Below, piece after piece: positions 24,558 through 32,808 of a stretch of DNA of 41,101 nt; position 1 is the stretch's first letter; the number at the start of each line of letters is the position of its first letter. The DNA comes from an uncultured Neglectibacter sp. (GTDB lineage Bacteria; Bacillota; Clostridia; Oscillospirales; Acutalibacteraceae). The stretch is taken from positions 1-41,101 of the forward strand of contig CANSKS010000025.1 in assembly GCA_947647615.1 (NCBI GenBank), written 5' to 3'. The translations under genes and the position numbers were made by a program. The notes under the pieces are model-generated. The model was not told the origin of the DNA and did not search any database. It saw nothing but the letters and a program-made list of their open reading frames with translations.

Positions 24558-25844
24558 TCACAGGCACACCCGCAAGATAAATTGGCCGTTCTCGACAAGG
24601 AAGGCACAACAGCCTCTATACCGCTCCACAACCGCGTAAATGCTCTTGGTTCCAATTCCATGGCCCGGCTGTCGGGACACCGGCAGCCCCTTTTCAAAAA
24701 GAACGTCGTCTTCACAAGGATTGGATATCTGAAAAAGCAGCTTCCCCTTTCTTTTTTCAGAATGGAACCGCAGCTGGATCTCACAGAGCTTTCCCGAAGC
24801 GGCAAGAGGAAGGCATGCGTGCAGAGCGTTCTCCAGAGCATTCGAAAGGATAACACAGAGATCATTATCTGAGACTGTCAAAACAGCAGGAAAGTTTCCT
24901 TGAACTTTCATGGCGATCCCGGCTTTTTCTGCCCGCGCCGCAAAGGCGGAGAGGATCAAATTCACTGTTTCGTTCTCGCAGTACCTCTGGACACGCTGGC
25001 TTTCCAGTTCCGCGCATATTCCGGCAATATAATCTTGCGCCATATCGGTCCGGCCGTTCTCAATGCAGGACAAAAGGTACTGCATATGATGGCGCAGGTC
25101 GTGGCGGTACCGGCTGGCCTGTGCCTGAGACTCCCGAAGGGAACTTATCTCCCGAGTAGCCTGAGAAATTTGCAGAGTAAGGTTATCCTGCGTCTGCTGG
25201 AGCAGACTCCGCTTGCGCTCTTCGGTTGAATCGTATGCCAAGAAGCAAAGATAGGCCACGCCGCAAACTGTAGGCATGAATTCCACCACCACCGGCGCGC
25301 CGGTAGACAAAAGGTCTGTATAGACTCGGGAGAGATAATCGAAGGCGTAGTACATGGCAGAAATAGAACCGAACTGGCATTGATTTTTTACAGGGTACTC
25401 CATGAGCTGCCGGAAAGCGGGCGCTGCGAAATGCAGCAAGAGCAACAGCAACGGAAGGGTGATGACCAGCTCTGTAAGCTTCTGGGTCATATCGTCTCCC
25501 TGGAGTACCGCCATAGAGAAAAGCGCCAGCCAGCGCCGGATTTGGCAGAACAGGTAAGCGGAAAGTATGGAGATCAGCGGCCAGAGCCACTTTCCGGTGA
25601 GAATGCGCAGGAGAACAAGCAGGGGAAAATGCAGGATGAGAGGGTATATCTCCATTTTAAACCGCGCGTCTAAAAAAAGGTACGCCATTCCCTGAGGGAT
25701 AAGCATCAGCGCCATTCCCAACCAGAAGATAAGGCGGCAACGCCGGGTATCCAGAGCGCCGCAGAAGGCTGCAGAAAGTACCCCGCCAAAAATGCTTACC
25801 GCTGCGTCATTCAGCAAGGAGACCACTATCTGCACTGTGTTCAT
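24558..25844 (-). CDS. GHKL sensor histidine kinase (AgrC-like)
   Basis: 428 residues from ATG at 25842-25844, overlapping the regulator stop as ATGA. About six spans occupy residues 1-205. The dimerisation helix has the GHKL-class histidine H248 in RYRHDLRHHMQYL. The ATP-binding domain shows the N box NALENALHACLP and the G box GHGIGTKSIYAVVERYRG. Kinases of this kind often detect peptides or membrane stress and pair with LytTR regulators. A longer frame to 26018 runs back into the regulator gene without a ribosome binding site and is rejected. The signal is unknown. Confidence 0.93.
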   Translation of the reverse strand: MNTVQIVVSLLNDAAVSIFGGVLSAAFCGALDTRRCRLIFWLGMALMLIPQGMAYLFLDARFKMEIYPLILHFPLLVLLRILTGKWLWPLISILSAYLFCQIRRWLALFSMAVLQGDDMTQKLTELVITLPLLLLLLHFAAPAFRQLMEYPVKNQCQFGSISAMYYAFDYLSRVYTDLLSTGAPVVVEFMPTVCGVAYLCFLAYDSTEERKRSLLQQTQDNLTLQISQATREISSLRESQAQASRYRHDLRHHMQYLLSCIENGRTDMAQDYIAGICAELESQRVQRYCENETVNLILSAFAARAEKAGIAMKVQGNFPAVLTVSDNDLCVILSNALENALHACLPLAASGKLCEIQLRFHSEKRKGKLLFQISNPCEDDVLFEKGLPVSRQPGHGIGTKSIYAVVERYRGCCAFLVENGQFILRVCL

Positions 25845-26575
25845 AGCCACACCTGCCCGTTTCTGAAGGCATACGCCAAAAACGCATCCTTGATTTCGTT
25901 GTATTTTCCCCGAGGAATGGGGATCTCCGCAAGGCTTGCCATGGACACCGCCCGGTAAGAAATACTTTGTACGTAGTCCAGGTTCACTATATAGGACCGG
26001 TGAACCCTTAAAAAGCATCCGTAAGGGGCGAGACGGTTTTCCAACTCGTCCAATTTACCGGTGCTTTCCAGCACCTTGCCCGAGGACTGGTGCAGCATCA
26101 GCGTGCGGTGTATCACTTCACAGAACTCCAGCCTCCCTACATCAATGGAGACGATGCTGCCCTTGCACCGTAAGATAAGCCGGTTTTCCCGGTCCCAGCA
26201 GCATTTTTCCAGTACGGAATCCATTACCTGTAAGAAGCTCTCCCAGCGCAAGGGCTTGAGTTGGTAAAAATACGCGTCTACCTGGTAGGACTGCACGGCA
26301 AACTCAGCCGAGGAAGTGAGAAAAACGATTTTGACATCGCTGTCTCCCTCCCGTATTTCTGCCGCAGTTTCAATGCCGTTTTGTCCCGGCATAAGGATAT
26401 CCAGAAATATCACATCGAACTTTACGCCCTTCTTAATTTCAGCCAGCAATTCCACCGGACTGCAAAAGGCCGTATAGGTTATTTCCCGGCCTTTCTCCTC
26501 ACAGTACCGGTCCAGGAAGGACTGTATTTCGCCAAGAGTTGAGATGTCATCATCGCAAAAAGCCATTTTCACCAT
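25841..26575 (-). CDS. LytTR-family response regulator
   Basis: 244 residues from ATG at 26573-26575, with GGGGGG ten bases upstream. The receiver domain has DDD (8-10) and phosphoacceptor D59 (FLDILMPGQNG). The LytTR DNA-binding domain (about 140-244) includes LEFCEVIHRTLMLHQSSGK and FLRVHRSYIVNLDYVQSI. LytTR proteins bind pairs of short direct repeats two helical turns apart, and two such elements stand before the channel operon and the protease gene. The sensor gene overlaps its 3' end. Its 5' untranslated region is about 220 bases. Confidence 0.94.
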   Translation of the reverse strand: MVKMAFCDDDISTLGEIQSFLDRYCEEKGREITYTAFCSPVELLAEIKKGVKFDVIFLDILMPGQNGIETAAEIREGDSDVKIVFLTSSAEFAVQSYQVDAYFYQLKPLRWESFLQVMDSVLEKCCWDRENRLILRCKGSIVSIDVGRLEFCEVIHRTLMLHQSSGKVLESTGKLDELENRLAPYGCFLRVHRSYIVNLDYVQSISYRAVSMASLAEIPIPRGKYNEIKDAFLAYAFRNGQVWL

Positions 26576-26799
26576 ATTGCCATTGCCCCCCTTCTGCGAT
26601 AAACGCATATAAAAAGCCATTCTACCCTGTATTAACTAAAAAACTACCCATTGCTCCGGGCCTGCCCCGAAATGAACAAGAAAAGGAAGAAGCATCCTTA
26701 TGGGGCGCCGCCCCATTGCTGCGAGAGAAAGGAGGCCGTTTCCGGCAATGGACTCGGCACCAATATTTCCCACGTCTTTTCTCAACGAGTTTCTTCCCT

Positions 26800-26828
26800 A
26801 TTATAGTCAAATCACGGGAAGGGTTCAA
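26800..26828 (-). promoter_or_regulatory. Sigma-A promoter of the LytTR/GHKL pair
   Basis: Minus strand: TTGAAC (26823-26828), 17-base spacer, TATAAT (26800-26805). The transcript would have a leader of about 220 bases, including a GC-rich hairpin ATGGGGC/GCCCCAT (26700-26716). No gene was seen in the leader. Confidence 0.7.
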
Positions 26829-26856
26829 GCCCGGAACTGCAGAATATGGAATAGCC

Positions 26857-26886
26857 TTGACTTCTTGAAAAAACCTGTGCTATATT
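26857..26886 (+). promoter_or_regulatory. Promoter of the ABC exporter leader transcript
   Basis: TTGACT (26857-26862), 18-base spacer, TATATT (26881-26886). It diverges from the LytTR/GHKL promoter; the -35 boxes are 28 bases apart. Confidence 0.65.
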
Positions 26887-26918
26887 TACAACAAAGAAAT
26901 ACGAAAGAGGTGTGCCAT

Positions 26919-26996
26919 ATGGCAACCGTACGAATTAACAACCCGGTACAGCGGAGGCTGGGCTGTACTGGGAGCAGACGGAAGTGCCGTCAATAG
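26919..26996 (+). CDS. 25-residue leader peptide upstream of the ABC exporter
   Basis: ATG at 26919 has AAAGAGG eight bases upstream. The peptide begins MATVRINNPVQRRLG and ends CTGSRRKCRQ; it is strongly basic with two cysteines and is followed by TAG. The coding sequence overlaps the first arm of the hairpins that control the exporter ribosome binding site. Two roles are possible: a cis-acting leader peptide on which ribosomes stall (basic-X-basic motifs such as K-C-R are known macrolide-dependent stall sites in erm leaders), or a small peptide secreted by the exporter. The hairpin layout favours the first. Neither is proven. Confidence 0.6.
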   Translation: MATVRINNPVQRRLGCTGSRRKCRQ

Positions 26997-27048
26997 CAGC
27001 TGACGCTGTACCGCTATGAAAAACCATTTCATAGAAGAGAGGTACAGG
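26944..27048 (+). promoter_or_regulatory. Candidate translational attenuator before the ABC exporter
   Basis: Four complementary segments are present: 1, GGTACAGC (26945-26952); 2, GCTGTAC (26962-26968); 3, GCTGTACC (27005-27012); 4, GGTACAGG (27041-27048). Segment 4 forms part of the exporter ribosome binding region. Pairing 1:2 plus 3:4 would mask it. Pairing 1:3 (extended to ten perfect bases, 26944-26953 with 27004-27013) would free it. The 3:4 stem is extended by CTATGAAA/TTTCATAG (27014-27021/27027-27034). Confidence 0.68.
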
Positions 27049-27050
27049 AA

Positions 27051-28733
27051 ATGAATGACACAAAGCTAGTCATAAAAAAGAACAGGACACTGTGGGCAGT
27101 CTGCCTGCTATTGGGAGGTTTCAACTCCTTCCTGGCAATATTCAAGGTTGGCTTTTTTCAAAAACTGGTAGACGGCCTGGCAGAAGGCTCTTTGGCTCTT
27201 GGAACTATTTTTCTTTACGGCCTAATTTTGGCAGTCAACTATGTAATGAATTATGTGGACAACTATCCCTATGAAAAGCTAAAACATAATATTTACCTGG
27301 ATTTTAAGCTGCTGGCCTTAAAAAAGTGCAGTTCCATCAGCTTTCTGGCCTACCAAAAAACCGGGACAGGAAAACTTGTACAGCTGATAGAGAACGGCGC
27401 CCAGGCAGGGCAAAACATACTGGAGGGCTTTTGGCTGAAAATCTTCCGGGAACTGGTGCCAACCGTAATATTCAGCATTTGGTTTATTTGGCAGGCAAGT
27501 CCTTTAGTAACCGGCGTTTTGATTTTCGGATATTTCTTTATCTTCCTTGTTACAAGCCTTTTGCTCAAATCGCTCTACCGCATAAAAGACAAGATTCTTG
27601 ACAACGAAGAACTGTTGAATCACTTTCTGGTACGGGGCCTTATGGAAATGGTGACTTTCCGTCTGGCCCGGCAGTTTCCCGCAGAGCTGCAAAAGGCCGC
27701 GAGCGCCAAAAAGGCGATCGTTTCGTCCAAGGTAAAAATGACGCTTATTCACGAAGCGTTTTTCACTATTTTTGTTCTTATGGTCGCTTTCTTGGATGTG
27801 GCAATTCTGGTTTTCGCCTGGCAGACCCATACCTTAACGGTAGGCGCGGTGGTGACGCTGCTCTCGCTCATTGAAAACGCTTATATGCCAATTGCCATTT
27901 TTAATGTGCTGTTCGTGCAATACAAGCTGGACAAGTCGGCATTTGCCCGTTACCAGCGGTTTTTGAGCCAGGAAGATGACCTGCAATTGAATGTGGGCCA
28001 GACAGTCACAAAGCTGCGGGGAGAAATAGAAATCAGCCATTTGTGTTTTCGCTATGAGAATAACCTGCTGTTTTCAAATTTAACCATGCATATTAAGGCT
28101 GGCGAAAAAGTGGCCTTTGTAGGAGAAAGCGGTTCCGGAAAATCGACGCTCATTAAGCTTCTGTTGGGGCTGCTCAAGTACTCATCCGGCAGCATAAAGT
28201 TAGATGGGAAAGAGCTGAAATATCTAAAGCTCAACGACCTGTACAAGTTCATTTTCTATTGCTCCCAGGAACCGCCTGTCTTTCACGGCACTCTGAGGGA
28301 GAACCTGTCGTTTGGGCAAAAATTTTCTTCAGAACGTCTTCGGGCTGCACTGGAGCACGCCCTGCTCCCGGAATTCGCAAAAAATCTGGACCGGGATATT
28401 GGAGAGCGGGGCGCGGGCTTATCCGGCGGGGAAAAGCAACGGCTGGCCTTGGCGCGCCTTTGGCTGAACAATTCTCAGCTGGTGATTTTGGATGAAGCCA
28501 CCTCGGCCATGGACAATATCACCGAAAAGGCCGTGATGCATGGGCTGGTGGAACAATTAAAAGGCTGTACCGTCATTGCCATAGCTCACCGGATCAGTTC
28601 TGTCGCTGGCTTTGACCGGCTTATCGTTTTTCGGGAGGGGCAGATCATTGGCCAGGGAAAATACCGGGAATTGATGGAGAACAGCCCCTATTTTGCCGAG
28701 CTTGTCCAGCGCGGGCAAAACGCGGAAGGCTAA
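27051..28733 (+). CDS. ABC exporter, fused membrane and ATPase domains
   Basis: 560 residues. The type IV exporter membrane domain (1-300, six spans) is followed by the ATPase. Motifs: Walker A GESGSGKST (358-366), Q-loop Q406, signature LSGGE (457-461), Walker B LVILDE (477-482) and switch H513. There is no N-terminal peptidase domain, so it is not a double-glycine peptide processor. It probably works as a homodimer exporting a drug, lipid or peptide. It is preceded by the leader ORF and hairpins and followed 14 bases later by a VOC-fold protein, a pairing that suggests an inducible resistance cassette. Confidence 0.93.
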   Translation: MNDTKLVIKKNRTLWAVCLLLGGFNSFLAIFKVGFFQKLVDGLAEGSLALGTIFLYGLILAVNYVMNYVDNYPYEKLKHNIYLDFKLLALKKCSSISFLAYQKTGTGKLVQLIENGAQAGQNILEGFWLKIFRELVPTVIFSIWFIWQASPLVTGVLIFGYFFIFLVTSLLLKSLYRIKDKILDNEELLNHFLVRGLMEMVTFRLARQFPAELQKAASAKKAIVSSKVKMTLIHEAFFTIFVLMVAFLDVAILVFAWQTHTLTVGAVVTLLSLIENAYMPIAIFNVLFVQYKLDKSAFARYQRFLSQEDDLQLNVGQTVTKLRGEIEISHLCFRYENNLLFSNLTMHIKAGEKVAFVGESGSGKSTLIKLLLGLLKYSSGSIKLDGKELKYLKLNDLYKFIFYCSQEPPVFHGTLRENLSFGQKFSSERLRAALEHALLPEFAKNLDRDIGERGAGLSGGEKQRLALARLWLNNSQLVILDEATSAMDNITEKAVMHGLVEQLKGCTVIAIAHRISSVAGFDRLIVFREGQIIGQGKYRELMENSPYFAELVQRGQNAEG

Positions 28734-28747
28734 AGGAGATAATCCAT

Positions 28748-29134
28748 ATGAAAAATTATACTCAAGTTTACGTAAAAAACAGTATAGAGGCTGCAAAAAC
28801 ATATTGTAAAGCATTTGGCGCAGAAATAACCCTTGAAATGAAAAACGACAGCGGCACTGCCTATGAGCACTGCGAATTATCTGTTGATGGCGAAGGTTTT
28901 TTAGCAATAGGAGAAGCAAAGAACCCGTGTGACATAGAATTTGTTCACAAAATGAAATGGGAAACCATGACCTTTAATGTGTTTGAAATGGGAACCGAAG
29001 AGAATGTCCGCCGCGCCTTTGATGTTTTGCGTGATGGCGGTGTTGTCTTGGAAGCAATTCACGAGCTGCCATGGAGTAAATATTGCGCCACGGTTCTGGA
29101 CAAGTATGGCGTATGTTGGTGGATCGCAATTTAG
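28748..29134 (+). CDS. VOC-superfamily (PhnB/glyoxalase-like) protein
   Basis: 128 residues with the paired beta-alpha-beta-beta-beta modules of the VOC fold: YTQVYVKNSIEAAKTYCKAFGAEITLEM ... YEHCELSVDGEGFLAIGE, then MTFNVFEMGTEENVRRAFDVLRDGGVV ... YCATVLDKYGVCWWIAI. The closest type is PhnB-like. The fold is shared by antibiotic-sequestering proteins (bleomycin), fosfomycin enzymes and metal-dependent lyases; which applies is not evident. AAAGGAG overlaps the exporter stop codon, so translation is coupled. Confidence 0.85.
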   Translation: MKNYTQVYVKNSIEAAKTYCKAFGAEITLEMKNDSGTAYEHCELSVDGEGFLAIGEAKNPCDIEFVHKMKWETMTFNVFEMGTEENVRRAFDVLRDGGVVLEAIHELPWSKYCATVLDKYGVCWWIAI

Positions 29135-29235
29135 GGGGAAACGTTGTTTTTCCTTTGTAAAACTGTAACAACCTTCTTTTACGGCGTAGCTGCCGCAGAA
29201 AAATGAAATACCTGCCGCTCATCACAGCGGTACGC

Positions 29236-29270
29236 AAAGCAGGAAACCAAAGAGAGGTTTCCTGCTTTTT
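29236..29270 (+). terminator. Terminator of the exporter/VOC operon
   Basis: AAAGCAGGAAACC (29236-29248) pairs perfectly with GGTTTCCTGCTTT (29256-29268), seven-base loop, followed by TT. The region 29135-29365 holds no gene. Confidence 0.85.
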
Positions 29271-29365
29271 GCGTCGGTTTTCCGGTATTTTAAAAGTCTC
29301 CGGCAGTTTTATGGGGCCATTATTTTTGTGCGCTGCCATTTGCGGATGGGGCCATCGAAAAAGCC

Positions 29366-30694
29366 TCAATAGTGAAATTTCTTCCGTTTTCCCAACAGGA
29401 ATGCCCCTGTTACTGCTGCCGCCATAATCTCGGCGGCCACGATAGACATCCAAATGCCCTCTATGCCCCAGAGCAACGGAAACAACAGTACTGCCGCTAC
29501 CTGGAATACCAGGGTACGCAGGAAGGAAATAAGTGCTGAGGTCAGGCCATCGTTGAGTGCGGTGAAAAAGGCGGAGCCAAAAATAGCGATGCCCGCGAAC
29601 AGGAAGGAAAAAGAGTAGGTGCCAAAAGCCTTTACCGTCATGGCAAAAAGACTGGCGTCATAGCCTACAAAAATGGCAGAAAGCGGCCTTGCCAGCAGCT
29701 GGGCCAGGCCCAACATGGCTATGGAAAAAGAAAGGATGATGGTTAGGCTTTTCGCGCACAGGCTTTTCAATTCGTCCTCGTTATTCGCGCCGAAATGGTA
29801 CCCCACTACCGGGGCTATTCCCGTGGAATAGCCAATAAAAACAGCAAGAAAAATCATGTTCACATACATAAGCACACCGTAGGCCGCAATGCCGTCTTCC
29901 CCGGCGTAGCGGATGAGCTGGGTATTATAGAGCATACTGACGAGAGACATAGAAATGTTGCTCATCAGTTCAGAAGAGCCGTTGGTACAAGCTTTCAAAA
30001 GGGCTCTGCCGTCAAAGGAAGTCCTGCACAGGCGTAAACGGCTGGTGTTTTTACGTCCAAAATAGAGGAGAGGCACAACGCCGCCCACCACCTGGCTGAA
30101 AGCAGTGGCCATTGCTGCACCCGCTAACCCCCAAGAGAGTACGGCAGTGAACAGGGCATCCAGCACAATATTTGTCACACCTGCAGCTATGGTAACAGCC
30201 AGACCAAGCTGCGGTTTTTCTGCGGTGACAAAAAAGCTTTGGAACTCATATTGCAGCATAAGGAAAGGCATGGCCAGTAAATTTATCCACCCGTACAGCA
30301 CACAGTTTTCCAGCATGACGCCTTCTGCTCCCAACCATGCAGCCACCGGACGTAAAACAAGAATGCCCACCGCTGCGATGACCACGCCGGAAATAATGGT
30401 GACATATACAAGCAGAGAAAAAAGGCGTTGGGCCTTTTCCTCATCCCCCTCCCCCATAGTTCGTGAGATTAAAGCGCTGCCGCCTGCGCCCAGCATAAAC
30501 CCCACAGGACCCAGGATCATCAAAAAAGGCATGATAAAATTGACGGCGGCAAAAGGAGTTTTGCCCACAAAATTCGACACAAAAAAACCGTCTACCACAC
30601 CGTAAACGGAGGTAAATATCATCATCACAATAGAGGGTAGCGTAAAACGGAATAGCTTACCGTAGCCAAAATGGTCGGATAATTGGATTTTCAT
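29366..30694 (-). CDS. MATE-family multidrug efflux transporter (MepA-like)
   Basis: 442 residues with about 12 spans in two halves. Characteristic MATE sequences: FTLPSIVMMIFTSVYGVVDGFFVSNFVG, GSALISRTMGEGDEEKAQRLFS, and FIGYSTGIAPVVGYHFGANNEDELK in the second half. It is a cation-driven exporter of drugs or dyes in the plasma membrane. It is co-transcribed with a MarR repressor 37 bases upstream, the arrangement of mepR-mepA in Staphylococcus aureus. Substrate range cannot be predicted. Confidence 0.94.
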   Translation of the reverse strand: MKIQLSDHFGYGKLFRFTLPSIVMMIFTSVYGVVDGFFVSNFVGKTPFAAVNFIMPFLMILGPVGFMLGAGGSALISRTMGEGDEEKAQRLFSLLVYVTIISGVVIAAVGILVLRPVAAWLGAEGVMLENCVLYGWINLLAMPFLMLQYEFQSFFVTAEKPQLGLAVTIAAGVTNIVLDALFTAVLSWGLAGAAMATAFSQVVGGVVPLLYFGRKNTSRLRLCRTSFDGRALLKACTNGSSELMSNISMSLVSMLYNTQLIRYAGEDGIAAYGVLMYVNMIFLAVFIGYSTGIAPVVGYHFGANNEDELKSLCAKSLTIILSFSIAMLGLAQLLARPLSAIFVGYDASLFAMTVKAFGTYSFSFLFAGIAIFGSAFFTALNDGLTSALISFLRTLVFQVAAVLLFPLLWGIEGIWMSIVAAEIMAAAVTGAFLLGKRKKFHY

Positions 30695-30731
30695 AAATTT
30701 TTTCCCCTTTCCTGTGGATTCCGAAATGAGC

Positions 30732-31169
30732 CTAAAGTTCTTTGGCCTTTTCCCGCAGTTCGGTGAGAAAACGGTGAGTTAACCGGATATACATTTCCTG
30801 ATCTTCTACAGACCAAGCCGCGAATACTTCATTTTCCATTTTCATCAGCCGCTGAGCCGTACCCTGCGCCAGCGTCCTGCCCTTTTCCGTTAAACAGACG
30901 CGCTTTTTGCGGTTCCCATCGGCTTCCAAATAAAGGGCCCCCTCCTTCTCCAGCTTGCGCAAAGCAGAATTGATAGTCTGCTTGCTCAATCCGGATAACT
31001 CTATGATCTGGCTCAGCGGGCAATCTCCATCAAACATACACATCGTATATAAAACGATCATAGCACTGTCTGTTAAGCCCAACTTCAAAGTGGCTTCGTG
31101 GTAAACCGCATCGATCTCCGAAGTGAGCAGGTTCAGGCGTTTCATTTGGTCACCGGCTGTTGTTTCCAT
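30732..31169 (-). CDS. MarR-family transcriptional regulator of the MATE operon
   Basis: 145 residues. A winged helix-turn-helix (about 40-105) with CPLSQIIELSGLSKQTINSALRKLEKEGALYLE and the wing NRKKRVCLTEKGR is flanked by dimerisation helices. I chose ATG at 31167-31169 because AAAAGGAGG is seven bases upstream; the longer frame from TTG at 31235 would start inside the promoter. It probably represses its own promoter and the MATE gene, and is released by a substrate of the pump. Confidence 0.93.
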   Translation of the reverse strand: METTAGDQMKRLNLLTSEIDAVYHEATLKLGLTDSAMIVLYTMCMFDGDCPLSQIIELSGLSKQTINSALRKLEKEGALYLEADGNRKKRVCLTEKGRTLAQGTAQRLMKMENEVFAAWSVEDQEMYIRLTHRFLTELREKAKEL

Positions 31170-31184
31170 AGTGAGCCTCCTTTT

Positions 31185-31235
31185 GTACGAAATCGTACTA
31201 TATGTCAGTATAGTACGATTTCGTACGTTTGTCAA
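31185..31235 (-). promoter_or_regulatory. Promoter and double palindromic operator of the MarR-MATE operon
   Basis: Minus strand: TTGACA (31230-31235), 17-base spacer, TATACT (31207-31212). Positions 31185-31202 and 31209-31226 form a perfect 18-bp inverted repeat around a six-base centre. Each arm itself contains the palindrome GTACGA-AA-TCGTAC. One palindrome fills the -35/-10 spacer, the other lies just past the -10, so a bound dimer pair would shut the promoter. Confidence 0.85.
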
Positions 31236-31277
31236 GCCAAAAAATCCTTATGGCTTGGCAAAAGCACAAAAGAAAGC

Positions 31278-31302
31278 TGGGGTACCCAAAACGGGTACCC
31301 CA
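31278..31302 (-). terminator. Terminator of the TetR operon
   Basis: TGGGGTACCC (31278-31287) and GGGTACCCCA (31293-31302) form a perfect stem with a five-base loop. On minus it is followed by T-rich GCTTTCTTTTG, 17 bases after the TetR stop. Confidence 0.75.
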
Positions 31303-31318
31303 CTATTGCAATGGTAAG

Positions 31319-31903
31319 TCAAAATTCCTCTGGCTTACGAATATTTCTCATAATGATCTGCGCGATCTCTTCCATCGTCTCCAGACACCCATTCTTCAGC
31401 CATTTCATTATCATCGCCACAATGCCGCAAATATAAAAAATCATGGTGTATTCCTTAACCTTTTGAGGTACTAAAAAGCGCTCCAAAATGGGATCAAAAA
31501 TATGCCGGAACATATCTTGATACGCCTTCTCCAAACCCAGCGTAGTAGAATGCTCTACCATGGTACAGAACAGCTTTTTGTTATCCCGGATATAAGAGAG
31601 ATAAGGAAAAAGGTAGCGGGGCGTGATGAGGATAAGTTCATCCAAAGGGCAATTTTTAATATCTTGGCAAAACTCTTCTTCCTGGAAATGCTGCAAAAAT
31701 TCCGCCATGATGTGCTCTCCGCTTTCCTTAAGAAGGTCGCCCAGGTTTTCGTAATGCAGGTAAAAAGTAGAGCGGTTCACACCAGCCCTCCGGCAGATCT
31801 CCTTCACGGTAATGTATGCAAAATCCTTTTCTGCCAGCAGTTCCAGAAATGCCTTGTCCATTTTTAGTGCCGTGCTAAAATATTTGCTCTCCTGCTTTGT
31901 CAA
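31319..31903 (-). CDS. TetR-family transcriptional regulator
   Basis: 194 residues. The N-terminal helix-turn-helix reads YITVKEICRRAGVNRSTFYLHYENLGDLL. The C-terminal ligand domain resembles the TetR_C_7 type (TPRYLFPYLSYIRDNKKLFCTMVE, MKWLKNGCLETMEEIAQII). The start is TTG at 31901-31903, which overlaps the preceding stop as TTGA, with AAAGGTGG upstream. As the last gene of a three-gene overlapping operon it probably regulates that operon. Confidence 0.92.
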   Translation of the reverse strand: MTKQESKYFSTALKMDKAFLELLAEKDFAYITVKEICRRAGVNRSTFYLHYENLGDLLKESGEHIMAEFLQHFQEEEFCQDIKNCPLDELILITPRYLFPYLSYIRDNKKLFCTMVEHSTTLGLEKAYQDMFRHIFDPILERFLVPQKVKEYTMIFYICGIVAMIMKWLKNGCLETMEEIAQIIMRNIRKPEEF

Positions 31904-32808
31904 GCTCCTCCCACCTTTCGCAGTTTTCTCCGAGCATCTATTGTCATGTACAGGGCGACACCCAGCGCCAAAGCGCATACCCCAATGCCTGTGATGCTGT
32001 TCATCTTTACCCGGAAGCCGGTGCCGTCCCCACCGAAACGGGCGATTATAGCCGTCTGCAGGCCCATGAGAGACATGGCCGCGGAAACCATATTGAGAAA
32101 CTTCGCCGCTGCTAAAACAGGAGATTCCATTTTGCGTGTTTTCCATAGGTTTATAACGGAAACCGTGGCCATATAGAAAGTATAGAATGCCGAAAGGTAG
32201 ATAACAAGCCCGGGATAGACAAATCCGGAGTTTTCAAATATCACAAGACATACCATGCCGCTCATGGGAATGTTTAACAGGAGCAGAAGCTTTCCCATTG
32301 TTTGGTAGCAGCGATACTCATAGGCAAGGGGATTTTGGGGCCGGCGCCTGTAGCAGCGTACCAGATAAGCACGGAGAATACCAAGCAAAAAATAGTAAAC
32401 CGCCATGGAGATAAACCAGGGGGATGCATATAGGATTCCTGTGACGGCTCGGAAAACCGTGTATAGAAAATTGACGGCCATCCCCAGAGAAAGGCCGGTA
32501 TTTACCCGGAAGTCCCGGTTGTTCAGGTATGCTCCCCCAAAGGTAGTTTTACGGATTTTCCCCAATATACGGCTGTGCTCACAAACCTGGACGATACGCT
32601 TTTTTATGTAAGCCTTTAGCCGTGGAAGAGCCGCGATATCTACCGTAAGCGCGTAGGCGGACAAGGTATAAACAGCATACTCCGCAGCCGGGTGCAGTCG
32701 AGGAACGAGCAGCAGGAAAAATCCTCCGTAGCCCAACAGGGTGGCCGCCAGCACAACCCAGCCGGGCGGGAACAGGAGGCAGCGCAAGAGACGCCTCCCC
32801 TTTCTCAT
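31900..32808 (-). CDS. Unknown multi-span membrane protein
   Basis: 302 residues with about eight spans (from WVVLAATLLGYGGFFLLLV near residue 18 to GIGVCALALGVALYMTI near 275). A cytoplasmic cationic loop lies at about 62-100 (RLKAYIKKRIVQVCEHSRILGKIRKTTF), and another runs RCYRRRPQNPLAYEYRCYQ. I do not recognise the family. Its ATG overlaps the stop of the preceding small gene (ATGA), and its stop overlaps the TetR start, so all three proteins are made in a coupled ratio. Confidence 0.82.
   Translation of the reverse strand: MRKGRRLLRCLLFPPGWVVLAATLLGYGGFFLLLVPRLHPAAEYAVYTLSAYALTVDIAALPRLKAYIKKRIVQVCEHSRILGKIRKTTFGGAYLNNRDFRVNTGLSLGMAVNFLYTVFRAVTGILYASPWFISMAVYYFLLGILRAYLVRCYRRRPQNPLAYEYRCYQTMGKLLLLLNIPMSGMVCLVIFENSGFVYPGLVIYLSAFYTFYMATVSVINLWKTRKMESPVLAAAKFLNMVSAAMSLMGLQTAIIARFGGDGTGFRVKMNSITGIGVCALALGVALYMTIDARRKLRKVGGA

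Noticed and set aside
24350-24865. 171-codon minus frame overlapping the sensor kinase and the channel operon promoter
   Set aside because: Out of frame with the clear kinase, crosses the LytTR element, and has no protein-like features.
26700-26716. GC-rich hairpin in the LytTR leader as a terminator
   Set aside because: No T-run follows on the minus strand and the stem is only seven pairs.
29310-29356. Two copies of ATGGGGCCAT as a regulatory repeat
   Set aside because: They are direct, lie downstream of the MATE stop, and no promoter is nearby.
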